47,772 nucleotides of DNA from Bryobacterales bacterium. GTDB taxonomy: Bacteria; Acidobacteriota; Terriglobia; Bryobacterales; Bryobacteraceae. Each line of letters starts with the position of its first letter. The stretch's first letter is position 1. A program made the position numbers and the translations under genes. Where the stretch lies: contig PMOK01000050.1 in NCBI GenBank assembly GCA_003162425.1, forward strand, positions 52,510-100,281. The letters run 5' to 3'. The notes under the pieces are model-generated. The model had not been told where the DNA came from. It worked only from the letters and a program-made list of their open reading frames with translations, and did no database searches. Of this stretch, positions 1 through 8,446 are shown in pieces.

Positions 1-140
1 GTGCCGGATTCACCTTCCTTGAGGTGGGCGAGGGTCTGGGGCGCAACTGGGGCATTTCGCCCATTTGCCTCCCTGTTGACACTCAGTTGCATCGTGGAAT
101 CAGTATCCGGACAGTCATTGAGCACGTGAAGTTCCCGAAG

Positions 141-157
141 ACAAGCCGGAGGCTTGT
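141..157. repeat. short perfect palindrome, REP-like
   Basis: A 7-bp perfect stem (ACAAGCC / GGCTTGT) closes a 3-nt loop. It lies about 75 nt upstream of the hsp20 promoter and has no T-tract, so a terminator role is unlikely. Short GC-rich palindromes like this are often dispersed REP elements, but only one copy was noticed in this window. The rest of the first 230 bases holds no gene I can support. Confidence 0.4.
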
Positions 158-230
158 CCTACAGAGATTATACCCGACCATTTTGGTCCTAGATGCAGAA
201 TCCGTCAAGAATATTTTTGAATCATATCTA

Positions 231-259
231 TTGACAATTTCACACTAAGATTATATACT
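231..259 (+). promoter_or_regulatory. sigma70-type promoter of hsp20
   Basis: TTGACA (231-236) is followed after exactly 17 nt by TATACT (254-259), a near-consensus -35/-10 pair in an AT-rich stretch about 40 nt before the hsp20 start codon. No clear CIRCE or HspR-type operator was seen. Confidence 0.75.
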
Positions 260-299
260 TGTATCAGAATCAAATAACACAAGGAGGGCAAACTAAGTT

Positions 300-746
300 A
301 TGCCAGTTGTAAAGTACGCACCATTCGTGGATACGGATGATTTTCCAGCCGGGTTGCGGCTCTTTCAGGACACCGTGAACCGTCTGTTCAGTGATCAAAC
401 TACCGCGCGTCCGTGGGCGCCATCCGTGGATATCTTCGAGACAGACAACGAGTTAGTGCTGAAGGCCGATGTACCTGGAGTAGATATGAAGGACATCGAC
501 ATTCAGATCGAGAACGGAACGCTGTCTCTCAAAGGAGAGCGGAAGTTCGAGCGCGACGAGAAGAGCAAGGGGTTCCACCGCCAGGAGCGCAGCTACGGAA
601 CGTTCGTACGCTATTTCACGATTCCAGAAACCGTGGACAGTGAAAACGTGAAGGCCGACTACCAGGGCGGCGTATTGACCGTGACCCTGCCAAAGAAAGA
701 GATCGCCAAGCCGAAAGCGATCAAAGTGCAAGTCAATAACAACTGA
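300..746 (+). CDS. hsp20: Hsp20/alpha-crystallin small heat-shock protein
   Basis: A 148-residue ATP-independent holdase chaperone of the Hsp20 family. Small heat-shock proteins bind unfolding proteins in the cytoplasm and hand them to DnaK/ClpB. The N-terminus carries the usual acidic stretch (VDTDDFPAGLRLFQDTVNRLF). The alpha-crystallin domain covers about residues 40-140, with PSVDIFETDNELVLKADVPG at its start, the conserved GTLSLKGERK strand, and the A-x-x-x-G-V-L-x-V-T-L-P-K signature (YQGGVLTVTLPKK). A consensus Shine-Dalgarno AAGGAGG lies at 281-287, 12 nt before ATG, a little far but unambiguous. The gene is monocistronic between a strong promoter and a hairpin terminator. The family is certain; the client range is not visible. 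Confidence 0.96.
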   Translation: MPVVKYAPFVDTDDFPAGLRLFQDTVNRLFSDQTTARPWAPSVDIFETDNELVLKADVPGVDMKDIDIQIENGTLSLKGERKFERDEKSKGFHRQERSYGTFVRYFTIPETVDSENVKADYQGGVLTVTLPKKEIAKPKAIKVQVNNN

Positions 747-760
747 TCCAGCGCAGAAGT

Positions 761-794
761 GGACCGGCTTGGAAAGGCCGGTCCTTTCTTTTTT
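761..794 (+). terminator. rho-independent terminator after hsp20
   Basis: An 8-bp stem (GGACCGGC at 761-768, GCCGGTCC at 777-784) with an 8-nt loop is followed by TTTCTTTTTT. It starts 15 nt after the hsp20 stop and ends next to the stop of the convergent DUF4097 gene. It lacks a good upstream A-tract for leftward use. Confidence 0.85.
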
Positions 795-795
795 G

Positions 796-1587
796 CTACA
801 GCCGTTCCAGCCGGATAGAGCCGTCGTTGGTCCGGACCACGAGTGGTGGACCACCGGCGTTGAGCTTGCCGCGAAGTTCATTTTCGCGCCGTAAGCCTGA
901 GACAGTTACGGGCAGATCCGAATCGATGTGGCCATCTCCGGTGTGGACGTCCAGTTCAGCGGAGAAATTTGAGGGTAATCTCAGTGTTACGTGACCGTCT
1001 CCGGTACGGACTCTCCATTCCGAAGACATGCGGGAACCGCTTTCAATTTCGGCCTCAATGCTTCCGTCACCGGTGTGCAGATTGAGTTGATCGAACCGTC
1101 CGCGCACGCGGAGCCGGCCATCGCCGGTTTGAGCATCCAATATCCCATCCAGGCGCTCGGCTTCGATGTGGCCGTCGCCGGTAGACAATCGAGTCTCACC
1201 ATGCAGGCCATCCACGGTGATGCTGCCATCGCCAGTGTGAATATCGGTGCGAATTTCGCGCGGCACTTGTAGCTCTATGCGAACCGAGCGGTGTCCAAAG
1301 CTAACCTCGAATACTCGATGCGGAATCCGTACCTCGAGTTCGACCCGGTCGCCCGTCTGATGGTCCGTCACGGTCACTTCGCCCGATCCTATTTTCCAGC
1401 CGCTCGTGGTCACGCGAGCCTCAATTTCTTTGCGGTCCCAGGTCCGAATGGTTACGGCGCCGTCGTTGGTGTCGACGTGCAAATCGGGATGGCCTGCGAT
1501 GGTGTATTTCTTCGACCAGTCGTCGGCCAGGAGCGCGGCGCTTGCCAGGATGCCGGCTAGGGACAATTGAAGTAGGGCTTTCAACAT
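796..1587 (-). CDS. secreted DUF4097-type beta-strand repeat protein
   Basis: 263 residues with a Sec signal peptide at about 1-21 (hydrophobic core LLQLSLAGILASAALLA). The mature part is a series of short beta repeats in which a T-G-D-G or T-N-D-G turn recurs: HTGDGSI, STGDGHI, QTGDGRL, HTGDGSI, RTGDGHV, HTGDGHI and finally RTNDGSI. This ladder is typical of the DUF4097 family, right-handed beta-solenoid-like proteins at or outside the cell envelope whose function is generally unknown. GAGGTG lies 6 nt before ATG. The gene is convergent with hsp20. A palindromic repeat lies about 55 nt upstream, between it and the ABC exporter. An adhesin-like role would be speculation. Confidence 0.8.
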   Translation of the reverse strand: MLKALLQLSLAGILASAALLADDWSKKYTIAGHPDLHVDTNDGAVTIRTWDRKEIEARVTTSGWKIGSGEVTVTDHQTGDRVELEVRIPHRVFEVSFGHRSVRIELQVPREIRTDIHTGDGSITVDGLHGETRLSTGDGHIEAERLDGILDAQTGDGRLRVRGRFDQLNLHTGDGSIEAEIESGSRMSSEWRVRTGDGHVTLRLPSNFSAELDVHTGDGHIDSDLPVTVSGLRRENELRGKLNAGGPPLVVRTNDGSIRLERL

Positions 1588-1641
1588 AAATCACACCTCG
1601 TTTGTGATACGGCATGGCATGGCCGGAAGTTCGGGGTAATT

Positions 1642-1732
1642 GTCCCCTTGCTCACGCGCGGGGCTACATCACCCGGTATTGACGCCGCAGATTTCCGCCG
1701 CGTATTGTAGCCCCGCACGTAAGTAAGGGGAC
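1642..1732. repeat. 27-bp inverted repeat element, copy 1
   Basis: Two 27-nt arms (1642-1668 and 1706-1732) are inverted copies with three mismatches, separated by 37 nt. Each arm holds the core CGCGGGGCTACA or its complement and ends in GTCCCCTT / AAGGGGAC. The same arms recur at 13755-13831 with a different spacer. Both copies sit in non-coding DNA, as expected of a dispersed REP/MITE-like palindrome. Here it lies between the end of the ABC exporter and the start of the DUF4097 gene and could limit read-through. Confidence 0.85.
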
Positions 1733-1735
1733 GGT

Positions 1736-3472
1736 TCATATCGCCTCCAGCTCTTCTTCTAACAACTGCTTCTGATACAGGTCCGCGTAATATCCGCCGC
1801 TCGCGATCAACTGGTCGTGAGTGCCCTGTTCAGCGACCTCTCCGTGCTCGATCACAAAAATCCGGCCGGCGTTCTGAACGGTGGACACTCGGTGCGAGAT
1901 CAGGATCGTAGTCCGGCCGCGCATCACACCGGCCAATCCGGTAAGAATGCTCTCCTCAGTAAGCGTGTCGACGCTGGATAAGGCGTCGTCCAAAATGAGG
2001 ATGCGAGGGTCGCGCAAAATAGCGCGTGCAATGGCCACGCGCTGCTTCTGGCCGCCGGAAAGCGTCAGCCCACGCTCGCCGATCATGGTCTGAAAGCCGG
2101 CCGGAAAACTCGCGATATCAGGGCTTAGGCCGGCCAGATCAGCCGCGCGCGAAATGTCTGCTTCGGTAGCCCCTTCCATGCCCCACGCAATGTTGTCGGC
2201 CAGCGTGGCGCTGAACAGGAACGTCTCCTGCGGAACAAATCCGATCTGACGGCGCACCCATTGCTGATCGAGCTCGCGAAGGTCGACGCCATCCAGCAAC
2301 ACGCGGCCGCGCGTGGGATCAATCAAGCGTGGAATCAGGCTGACTAGCGTGCTCTTCCCGCTGCCGGTATGTCCGACAATTGCAACCGTTTCACCGGCGG
2401 CGATCTCAAGATCCACTCTCTTGAGCGCCAAGCCCGCCGGATACTTTACCTCAACGCCCTCGAACCGCACTTCCCCTTGAAGTTCCCTGGATTCCTTGGA
2501 TTTGCCGGCGAAAATCGCCGGCTCCTCCCGCATCAGCTCCATGATTCTCTCCCAGGAAGCTTTTCCGCGCTGCGTCAGGTTCACCACCCACCCGATGGCA
2601 ATCATGGGCCAAACCAACATGCCCATGTAGGTGTTGAACATCACAAAGCTGCCGAGCGAAATGCGATGTTCCAGCAACTGGTAGCCTCCGGCCAGCAGCA
2701 CCATCAGGAACGATACGCTGATCAGCCCTTGCAGCAGAGGCATGAACAGCGCCGAAAGCTTGGCCATGCGGATGTTCTGCGCAACGTAACCCTGGTTGAG
2801 CAGCTCGAATTTATGCAGCTCGGCCTTTTCCTGGGCGTAGGCGCGGATCACACGGACGCCCGACAGATTCTCCTGTACCCGGCTGCTGATATCGGAGAAC
2901 ATCCTCTGGATCACTTCGAAACGATCGTGAATGCGTTTGCCGAAGAACATCACAGCAATGCTCACCAGCGGCGCTGGGACCAGGCAAACCAGCGTGAGCT
3001 TCCAATCCACCGACAGCATGACGGCGATGGAGAGGACGGCGGTGAACATGGTCTCGGTCCAGTACATGATGCCCGGGCCCAGCATCATCCGGACAGCGTT
3101 CAGATCGTTGGTGGAGCGCGCCATGATGTCGCCGGTGCGGTAGCGGGCGTAGAAATCGGAAGAGAGCGTCACCAGGTGCGAGAACAACTGATTGCGAAGA
3201 TCGTATTCGACGTCGCGCGAGATGCCGATCAGAATCACGCGCATCCAATATTGGAATATGCCCTTAAGCAGCGAAAGACCCACCAGGATTGCGGCGAACT
3301 GGAAAACGATCTGGATTTTGAAGCCGGAGGTGAGCGAATCCACGCCCGCGCGAATTACGAGCGGGAGCGACGCGCTGACGACATCCTTCAGCACCAGCGA
3401 TCCCATCCCGAGAGCCAGCCCGCGGCGGTAGCGCCACAGATGAGGTCCGGCAGTTTTGAACACGCTCCACAT
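1736..3472 (-). CDS. ABC transporter, fused permease and ATPase (exporter type)
   Basis: A 578-residue half-transporter of the MsbA/MdlB/LmrA class. An N-terminal membrane domain (about 1-310, six expected helices) is fused to a nucleotide-binding domain (about 330-570). The NBD motifs are complete: Walker A GHTGSGKST (367-375), Q-loop Q415, signature LSGGQ (471-475), Walker B ILILDD (491-496) and switch histidine H527. Such proteins form homo- or heterodimers in the inner membrane and export lipids, peptides or drugs; the substrate cannot be read from sequence. It starts 29 nt after the stop of the upstream ydcF-like gene, so the two may be co-transcribed. No partner half-transporter lies nearby, which favours a homodimer. 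Confidence 0.93.
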   Translation of the reverse strand: MWSVFKTAGPHLWRYRRGLALGMGSLVLKDVVSASLPLVIRAGVDSLTSGFKIQIVFQFAAILVGLSLLKGIFQYWMRVILIGISRDVEYDLRNQLFSHLVTLSSDFYARYRTGDIMARSTNDLNAVRMMLGPGIMYWTETMFTAVLSIAVMLSVDWKLTLVCLVPAPLVSIAVMFFGKRIHDRFEVIQRMFSDISSRVQENLSGVRVIRAYAQEKAELHKFELLNQGYVAQNIRMAKLSALFMPLLQGLISVSFLMVLLAGGYQLLEHRISLGSFVMFNTYMGMLVWPMIAIGWVVNLTQRGKASWERIMELMREEPAIFAGKSKESRELQGEVRFEGVEVKYPAGLALKRVDLEIAAGETVAIVGHTGSGKSTLVSLIPRLIDPTRGRVLLDGVDLRELDQQWVRRQIGFVPQETFLFSATLADNIAWGMEGATEADISRAADLAGLSPDIASFPAGFQTMIGERGLTLSGGQKQRVAIARAILRDPRILILDDALSSVDTLTEESILTGLAGVMRGRTTILISHRVSTVQNAGRIFVIEHGEVAEQGTHDQLIASGGYYADLYQKQLLEEELEAI

Positions 3473-3501
3473 AAATTACATGTCCAACTTACATACCCGG
3501 C

Positions 3502-4101
3502 TTACATACCTAACCAGGAGCCCACGGTTTTCATCCACTCCATCAGGAAAGTTTTGCGGCCTTCGCGCTCTTTCCACCAGCCGTTGGTGGTGAAATAACG
3601 ATCCGGCGCGGCCACGACATGGGCCTCGATATCGGGCGCCAGCGATCGAAAGATCCGGGCCGCCCGCCGGGTATGAAAATTGCTCGTGACCAGATCGATT
3701 TTGTGGACGTGCAGCCTCCTTAGCTCCGCGATAACCGCTTCCGATTCCGACGCAGTGGATTTGGAATCGTTAGGAAACGCCACGAAATAGGAGGCTGGGT
3801 AGCCGTCACGAACGGCCAGAGCGATGGCCAAGTCGCTCTCATAGACGCCGTAGACTCCCGCAGGGCCGCTGATGAGTGCTTTGCCGGCGAAACCGTGCCG
3901 GACCAAGTCTCCAGCGGTAAAAATGCGGCTTCCGGTGAAATCCCCGGCCAGGACGACGATCATGTCCGCAGGGACGGGGGCATCGCTATGCACCAGATAT
4001 CCCGCCAGCGCAGTAAGCCAAATGGGATAAGTGACCAGCACCAGAACAACCGCGAGTACAACGGCGACGAGCCATCGGAAACGTCGGAGAGTGCCAGGCA
4101 C
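3502..4101 (-). CDS. YdcF-like DUF218 membrane-anchored protein
   Basis: 199 residues. One N-terminal membrane segment (about 10-35) is followed by a DUF218/YdcF-type alpha/beta domain: ADMIVVLAGD, a glycine-rich ALISGPAG strand, the acidic-serine region NDSKSTASESEAVIAEL, and VTSNFHTRRAARIF near the C-terminus. Family members (YdcF, SanA, ElyC) are linked to envelope maintenance, and YdcF has been reported to bind S-adenosylmethionine; the exact reaction is unknown. The start lies 7 nt after the stop of the upstream PH-like gene, which indicates an operon that probably continues into the ABC exporter. The family call is firm, the role is not. Confidence 0.85.
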   Translation of the reverse strand: MPGTLRRFRWLVAVVLAVVLVLVTYPIWLTALAGYLVHSDAPVPADMIVVLAGDFTGSRIFTAGDLVRHGFAGKALISGPAGVYGVYESDLAIALAVRDGYPASYFVAFPNDSKSTASESEAVIAELRRLHVHKIDLVTSNFHTRRAARIFRSLAPDIEAHVVAAPDRYFTTNGWWKEREGRKTFLMEWMKTVGSWLGM

Positions 4102-4108
4102 CCGGGAG

Positions 4109-4681
4109 CTACTTGTCCTCCGGGGACGTTTTCTGATCGAAATGTCCCACGGACTTCAGTCGCTGGAACATTCGCTCCACTTCGGCTTCGTCGTCGGGCA
4201 ACAATAGCGGGTACCGCGGAGTCGGCACGGTTTTTCGGGAAGGTATCGCATTGACGGGCTCGCCCCAGAACTGCCGGTAAGGCACGCCATCGATCAGAGC
4301 TTCGCGGGCATGCCGGCGCAATTGGCGCAGCAGGCTGCTCGATGAATGGGGATCGCTTGGGTAGACCAGCAGAATGCGAGTCTTGTCGGATAAGGTCAGC
4401 CGCACCATGAGCGGGACGTTGGAGCTGCGATCGAGCCTGCGGATGTGCTTCCAGGGGATGGCGGCTTGTCCGATTTTCAGGTGGCTCTCGTAGATCTCGA
4501 CGGCGGGACGCAAGGCCAAGTAGAGCACCAGGACGGCGGACACCAGAAAGAGGACGGTCGCAATCCAGGCCAGCGGCCACACGAAAGCCATCCAGAAGGA
4601 AAGTCCGGTCAGAGCCAGCGCCGCGAATCCCGCCCACAGATAATGCGTGGACACCTGGTAGCGAGTGATGGGCACAGGCAC
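4109..4681 (-). CDS. small membrane protein, possible bacterial PH-like domain
   Basis: 190 residues with two closely spaced membrane helices (about 13-35 and 38-58) followed by a soluble part. The stretch VEIYESHLKIGQAAIPWKHIRRLDR resembles the first strands of bacterial PH-like (bPH) domains that follow a two-helix hairpin. The tail is charged and ends PDDEAEVERMFQRLKSVGHFDQ. The start is GTG with no strong Shine-Dalgarno. It is the first gene of a tight leftward set with the YdcF-like gene (7 nt apart) and perhaps the ABC exporter. The function is unknown. Confidence 0.7.
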   Translation of the reverse strand: MPVPITRYQVSTHYLWAGFAALALTGLSFWMAFVWPLAWIATVLFLVSAVLVLYLALRPAVEIYESHLKIGQAAIPWKHIRRLDRSSNVPLMVRLTLSDKTRILLVYPSDPHSSSSLLRQLRRHAREALIDGVPYRQFWGEPVNAIPSRKTVPTPRYPLLLPDDEAEVERMFQRLKSVGHFDQKTSPEDK

Positions 4682-4780
4682 ACTTTCAGACTACCCCGGC
4701 GCTGAGCGCACGTCAATTCGTCTTCGAGGTAAAGAGATTGGAGGTTTCGGAACCAGTCTCCCTTTTGCCGGCGATCGCGT

Positions 4781-5560
4781 TCATGTGTCCGGCCAAAAAG
4801 GATCGAAGCCCTTGGGGCGTGGCAGAACCGTTTTTGGAACCTCGATCGAGACGCTCGGATTCCATTCATAGGTTGCTTCCGCATACCCTTCGCTAAGAGT
4901 CAAATGGTAAGGCAGGTGGTCGGAGACACCTATGCACAGAGTGTCGTGTTTGACCTGCCTTGTCTCCTTATTCGTGTACGTGAGTATCCACTCCCGGCAC
5001 GCATGGTCAGGGTATGTTTTGATTCCACCCGGCCGCATCTGCCTACCGTGGCCGTGATAGAGGTCCCAGAGGGTGTTACCAATCCACCAGTTGCGGCCGT
5101 CAACCGTACGCGGGTTGGTGAGGTGCAGCTTGTATGCTGAGTAAGTCCCAACCAGCGCACTGTCTCTAGGAATTAGTTTGATCCATTGCGGAGCGGCAAG
5201 GTGCCCGAACATCGCGTCACCGCGAAAATAGCGGTCGTCGCCGATGCGGATATATTCCAGGTCGCCCTTCGCATGCACGAATTTCGAACCGCCCGCTGCT
5301 GCACTGCTATCCACATGCTCCCAAGTATGTTCACGATCCGGTAGGATGGCTTCGCTCACTATCCAAGGTTCCGGGAACCTTGCATCCGTTCGCCGGATTC
5401 GCAAACGCCAACTCTTCGCCCTGGAAATGGCCGAGTCAGACTGGAGAAGTTCGCCGTCGGCTTGCTTGTCCTCCGTCCAGTCCTTTATGGTGCTCCTGAA
5501 GATCCGGAGGGAACCGACGATGACGCAAATCGCAAGTCCCAGCATCAAGATGTTCTTCAT
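4781..5560 (-). CDS. hypothetical protein with N-terminal membrane anchor
   Basis: 259 residues that I do not recognise. An N-terminal hydrophobic segment (about 3-20) acts as a signal or anchor and is followed by an acidic linker. The remaining 200 residues are rich in aromatics and read as an extracytoplasmic beta-domain (GDLEYIRIGDDRYFRGDAMFG and QVKHDTLCIGVSDHLPYHLT). Two cysteines in the C-terminal half (HACREW and TLCIGV) could form a disulphide. The alternating strands, and the position of the DHLPYHL segment, loosely recall LolA/LppX-like folds, which is only an impression. Weak Shine-Dalgarno; stands alone, with gaps of about 100 nt on one side and 150 nt on the other in which I see nothing. 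Confidence 0.65.
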   Translation of the reverse strand: MKNILMLGLAICVIVGSLRIFRSTIKDWTEDKQADGELLQSDSAISRAKSWRLRIRRTDARFPEPWIVSEAILPDREHTWEHVDSSAAAGGSKFVHAKGDLEYIRIGDDRYFRGDAMFGHLAAPQWIKLIPRDSALVGTYSAYKLHLTNPRTVDGRNWWIGNTLWDLYHGHGRQMRPGGIKTYPDHACREWILTYTNKETRQVKHDTLCIGVSDHLPYHLTLSEGYAEATYEWNPSVSIEVPKTVLPRPKGFDPFWPDT

Positions 5561-5703
5561 AACGACTGAAAAAAACGGTGCTCTTTCCTAGGGTAGTGAG
5601 GTTTTAGGACCACATTACCTCTGCGCGTGCAGGAGTCACATAGGATAGGCTTGAACCAGTCACGATTGTAGCAGTCAGCCCCCGAAAGCGAGCGGAAGTC
5701 CCA

Positions 5704-6270
5704 TCAATTCGTCTCAGAACGAAGCAGGGCAATGCCCCGCCAGGCGTAATGGATGCCGCTCCATACTGTGGCGGCCACCATCAGCCAAACCGCGAGTTTC
5801 ACGGGAGCCGGAAATCCGGCGCGGGCGCACATCACCATCAGCGCGGCGGAAATCTGGAAGAACGTGCTGAGCTTGCCCCACACCGACGGCGGAAATTTCC
5901 GGATGGACGTTAACAGGAGTCCATACGTCGCCATCCCAAGAATCAGGATATCCCGCCCGAAGACGACGGCGACCATCCACCAGGGGATGGCCTTAGCGAT
6001 GCCCAAGGCAACATAGATCGCGCTCAGCAGAATCTTGTCAGCGATGGGATCGAGATAGGCGCCGGTAGGCGTGGCTTCGCCCATTTTCCTTGCCAGCAGC
6101 CCGTCGATTACGTCCGTGATTCCAGCGAAAAAGGCAAGAGCGATGGCGCGGCGGTAATAGCCTTCCAGGATATCGGCGGCGACAAAGGGAGCGAGCATCA
6201 GCCGCAGCAGCGTGACCAGGTTCGGGACCGTGAGCAAAAGCCCGTTTCTCGTTTCTCGTTTCTCGTTCAT
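5704..6270 (-). CDS. pgsA: CDP-diacylglycerol--glycerol-3-phosphate 3-phosphatidyltransferase
   Basis: Predicted to make phosphatidylglycerophosphate from CDP-diacylglycerol and glycerol-3-phosphate, the committed step to phosphatidylglycerol and cardiolipin, in the inner membrane. The complete CDP-alcohol phosphotransferase motif D-G-x2-A-R-x8-G-x3-D-x3-D is present (D56, G57, A60, R61, G70, D74, D78 counted from the ATG at 6270), with several membrane helices. The chosen ATG gives 188 residues; an in-frame TTG at 6288 would add six. The first residues (MNEKRETRNG) are encoded by a GTTTCTC-type repeat, see the repeat entry. The gene lies 67 nt after the lpxC stop in the same direction, so both envelope-lipid genes are likely co-transcribed. 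Another CDP-alcohol transferase is possible but less likely. Confidence 0.88.
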   Translation of the reverse strand: MNEKRETRNGLLLTVPNLVTLLRLMLAPFVAADILEGYYRRAIALAFFAGITDVIDGLLARKMGEATPTGAYLDPIADKILLSAIYVALGIAKAIPWWMVAVVFGRDILILGMATYGLLLTSIRKFPPSVWGKLSTFFQISAALMVMCARAGFPAPVKLAVWLMVAATVWSGIHYAWRGIALLRSETN

Positions 6271-6333
6271 CGTTGGTCCCAATCTCAAGGGCGATGCCGC
6301 TGTGTTAGCAACCAGAAACGAGAAACCAGAAAC
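6243..6333. repeat. GTTTCTC direct repeats with inverted partner at the pgsA start
   Basis: GTTTCTC recurs in tandem at about 6244-6265, and its near complement (AGAAACGAGAAACCAGAAAC) lies at about 6312-6331. The two arms flank and include the pgsA start region and could pair into a long imperfect hairpin. The inner arm is translated as part of the PgsA N-terminus. This looks like a dispersed simple repeat that has invaded the lpxC-pgsA junction. Confidence 0.6.
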
Positions 6334-6337
6334 CTTT

Positions 6338-7228
6338 TTACGATACCAAGGCGTGCGCTACGCGCGTGGCGAGTTGATCGAAGCTCAGGATTTCGTACAG
6401 CGACGGATCGGACATGATGCGAGCCACCAGCGCGGCGTGCATGGCGTGTCCGGCACGTTCGGCGATCACGTGACCGAGTAGCGGCTTGCCGATCAGAGCC
6501 AGGTCGCCGATCAGATCGAGGGCTTTGTGCCGGCAGCATTCGTCCGCAAACCGGAGGCCTTCGGGATTGCGCGCGGTTTCGCGATCGAAGCAGATCGCAT
6601 TCTCGAGTGAAGCGCCGCGAATCAGTCCCATGTCGCGCATCTGAGCCAACTCGTGCGCGAATCCAAAGGTGCGCGCCGGCGCGATCTCCTCGGCATAACG
6701 TTCCGGCGTCACTTCCATGTCGAGCGCCTGGTGTCCGATCAGCGGATGATCGTAGAAGACATCGCAAGTGAGTAGAAAACGGTCGGACGGTAAAATCGAG
6801 ATGCGCTTTGAGCCGGCTTCGACGGTGACCGGCCGTCGGATCCGCAGGAAGCGCTTGCGTCTTCGATAGGATTTCAATCCCGCGGCGCGAAGAAGGTCGA
6901 CGTAAGGGCGGCCGCTGCCGTCGAGGATCGGAACTTCGAGATTGTCGATCTCGACATACGCATTGTCGACGCCCATGCTGTAAAACACGCTGAGCAAATG
7001 CTCGGTAGTGGAAATCAGCACACCTTGCCGCATTAGACTGGTGGCGTAACTCACGCGCGCGACGTAGCGCCAACTGGCGGGGATGGGGAAGTTGTCGAGA
7101 TCCGTGCGGACGAAAACAATGCCCGTGGACGGCGGCGCCGGGAGAATGCGGATAGAAACAGGAACACCACTATGCAGGCCGATTCCACGAGCTTCGGCGG
7201 GGCGTTGCAGGGTGGTTTCAAATCGCAC
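6338..7228 (-). CDS. lpxC: UDP-3-O-acyl-N-acetylglucosamine deacetylase
   Basis: The zinc-dependent enzyme of the committed step of lipid A synthesis, in the cytoplasm. Key residues match the E. coli set: E76-H77 in TTEHLLS, H234 and D238 in CCRHKALDLIGD, and the catalytic H261 in GHVIAERAGHAMH. I start it at GTG 7228, with GGAGG 5 nt upstream on the minus strand, giving 296 residues, close to the usual 300, with the canonical opening TLQRPAEARGIGLHSG. In-frame ATGs at 7297 and 7315 would add an unusual 23-29 residue extension. It is divergent from the beta-lactamase relic and upstream of pgsA. Its presence implies an LPS outer membrane. The ATGs remain possible starts. Confidence 0.95.
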   Translation of the reverse strand: MRFETTLQRPAEARGIGLHSGVPVSIRILPAPPSTGIVFVRTDLDNFPIPASWRYVARVSYATSLMRQGVLISTTEHLLSVFYSMGVDNAYVEIDNLEVPILDGSGRPYVDLLRAAGLKSYRRRKRFLRIRRPVTVEAGSKRISILPSDRFLLTCDVFYDHPLIGHQALDMEVTPERYAEEIAPARTFGFAHELAQMRDMGLIRGASLENAICFDRETARNPEGLRFADECCRHKALDLIGDLALIGKPLLGHVIAERAGHAMHAALVARIMSDPSLYEILSFDQLATRVAHALVS

Positions 7229-7360
7229 AGACGCCTCCTCGGGGCCGGCTGGTGAAAGCCACGGTATTACGGTTTGTTTGCAAACTAAACGTTCCATTCT
7301 AGCAGTGAGTAACACATCCCGCTACCCTTTTGATTTAAAAAGCTTTGTAAAGTTTCGTGT

Positions 7361-8433
7361 GTGGCAAAAGTGCAACACTTCGACCTGGGAATCGTGGCAG
7401 AATCAGGTCGATTCTGGGGGGCTTCGCGGGGTAGAATTGGCCTAGTAGATCTCTCTCGCCGGGAATGTCTGATGTTTGCTGCGGCTGGGCTGGTTAGGGC
7501 TGGGGCTCAGGGAAATGTCGTCGAGCGATGGAAGCAGATCGCCACAGAAACGGACGGCATGGTGGGCGCTGCCGCATTGCACACGAATCCGGCAAACGGG
7601 CCAGCCTGCGCGGCGACGAGCACTTTCCGATGGCGAGCGTTTGCAAACTGCCGATCGCAATGAATATTCTGGCGATGGTAGGCGAAGGGAAGCTGTCTCT
7701 CAAAGACAGTATCGAAATCCCGCTCGAGGACGTAGTGCCCGACGTGAGTGAAGTGGCGGAACGATGGCTGAAGCAAAAAATCTTCCCATTGAACGAGTTG
7801 CTGGAATGGATGGTGGCTAAGAGCGATAACACCGCCGTCCAAACGCTGTTTCGGATGGGCGCGGGCGCGGGAATGGCGGCACGGTTTCGCCAGTGGCATA
7901 TCGATGGTATGCGGGTGGATCGCAGCGAGCGGCAGTGCAATCTGGACGCTGCCGGAGTGACCAACATTCCACCGGTCTCTGAATGGACGCCCGGTATGTT
8001 CGACGAACTGACGGGGAAGATCACACCGGCCGAACGTCTCCGGGCGATGCGCCGATTCTTGGACGATCCTCGCGATACGGCCACGCCGAATGGAACCATC
8101 CAGCTTTTGGAGCGAGCATTCCGAGGTGAATTGCTTTCCCGAGAATTGACAGCCCGTCTGGTAGAGATCCTGAAAGCCACGACCACGGGCAGCGCGCGGA
8201 TTAAGGGATTGCTTCCCGCTGGGACCGTAGTCGCCCATAAGACAGGCACCGCGTCGAAGGTGGCGGGTTTGAACGGAGCTACGAACGACGTGGGCGTGAT
8301 CATGCTGCCGAAAGGCGCCGGGACGCTTGCAATCGCGGTCTACGTGAAAGGCAGCACTCGCGATCAGGATACGAGAGACAGAATCATTGCACGAATCGCC
8401 AAGGCGGCGTTTGATTCGTGGATGCTGTTGTGA
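7361..8433 (+). pseudogene. bla: class A beta-lactamase, frameshifted
   Basis: A serine beta-lactamase-like protein in two frames. The first frame (to about 7585) gives a twin-arginine-like signal, LSRRECLMFAAAGLVRAGAQG, and the mature start ERWKQIATETDGMVGAAALH. The second frame (from about 7586) continues ESGKRASLRGDEHFPMAS and carries the whole catalytic core: S-V-C-K at 7636-7647 (SxxK), SDN in MVAKSDNTAVQ, an acidic omega-loop-like segment (VDRSERQCN) and KTG in AHKTGTAS. One missing base near 7585 (CAC-nAC-GAA) restores a continuous protein. The true start is uncertain because no ATG precedes the RR motif closely; ATG 7472 would lose it. Either a recent pseudogene or a sequencing indel. 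Class A enzymes hydrolyse penicillins and cephalosporins in the periplasm. Confidence 0.8.
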
Positions 8434-8446
8434 GCGAAGCGTCCCC

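Noticed and set aside
24..248. A 74-codon frame before hsp20
   Set aside because: It has no coding character and overlaps the hsp20 promoter and a palindrome.
2369..3598. A 409-codon plus-strand frame inside the ABC exporter and ydcF-like genes
   Set aside because: A shadow of the minus-strand genes; His/Gln-rich with no motif or ribosome site.
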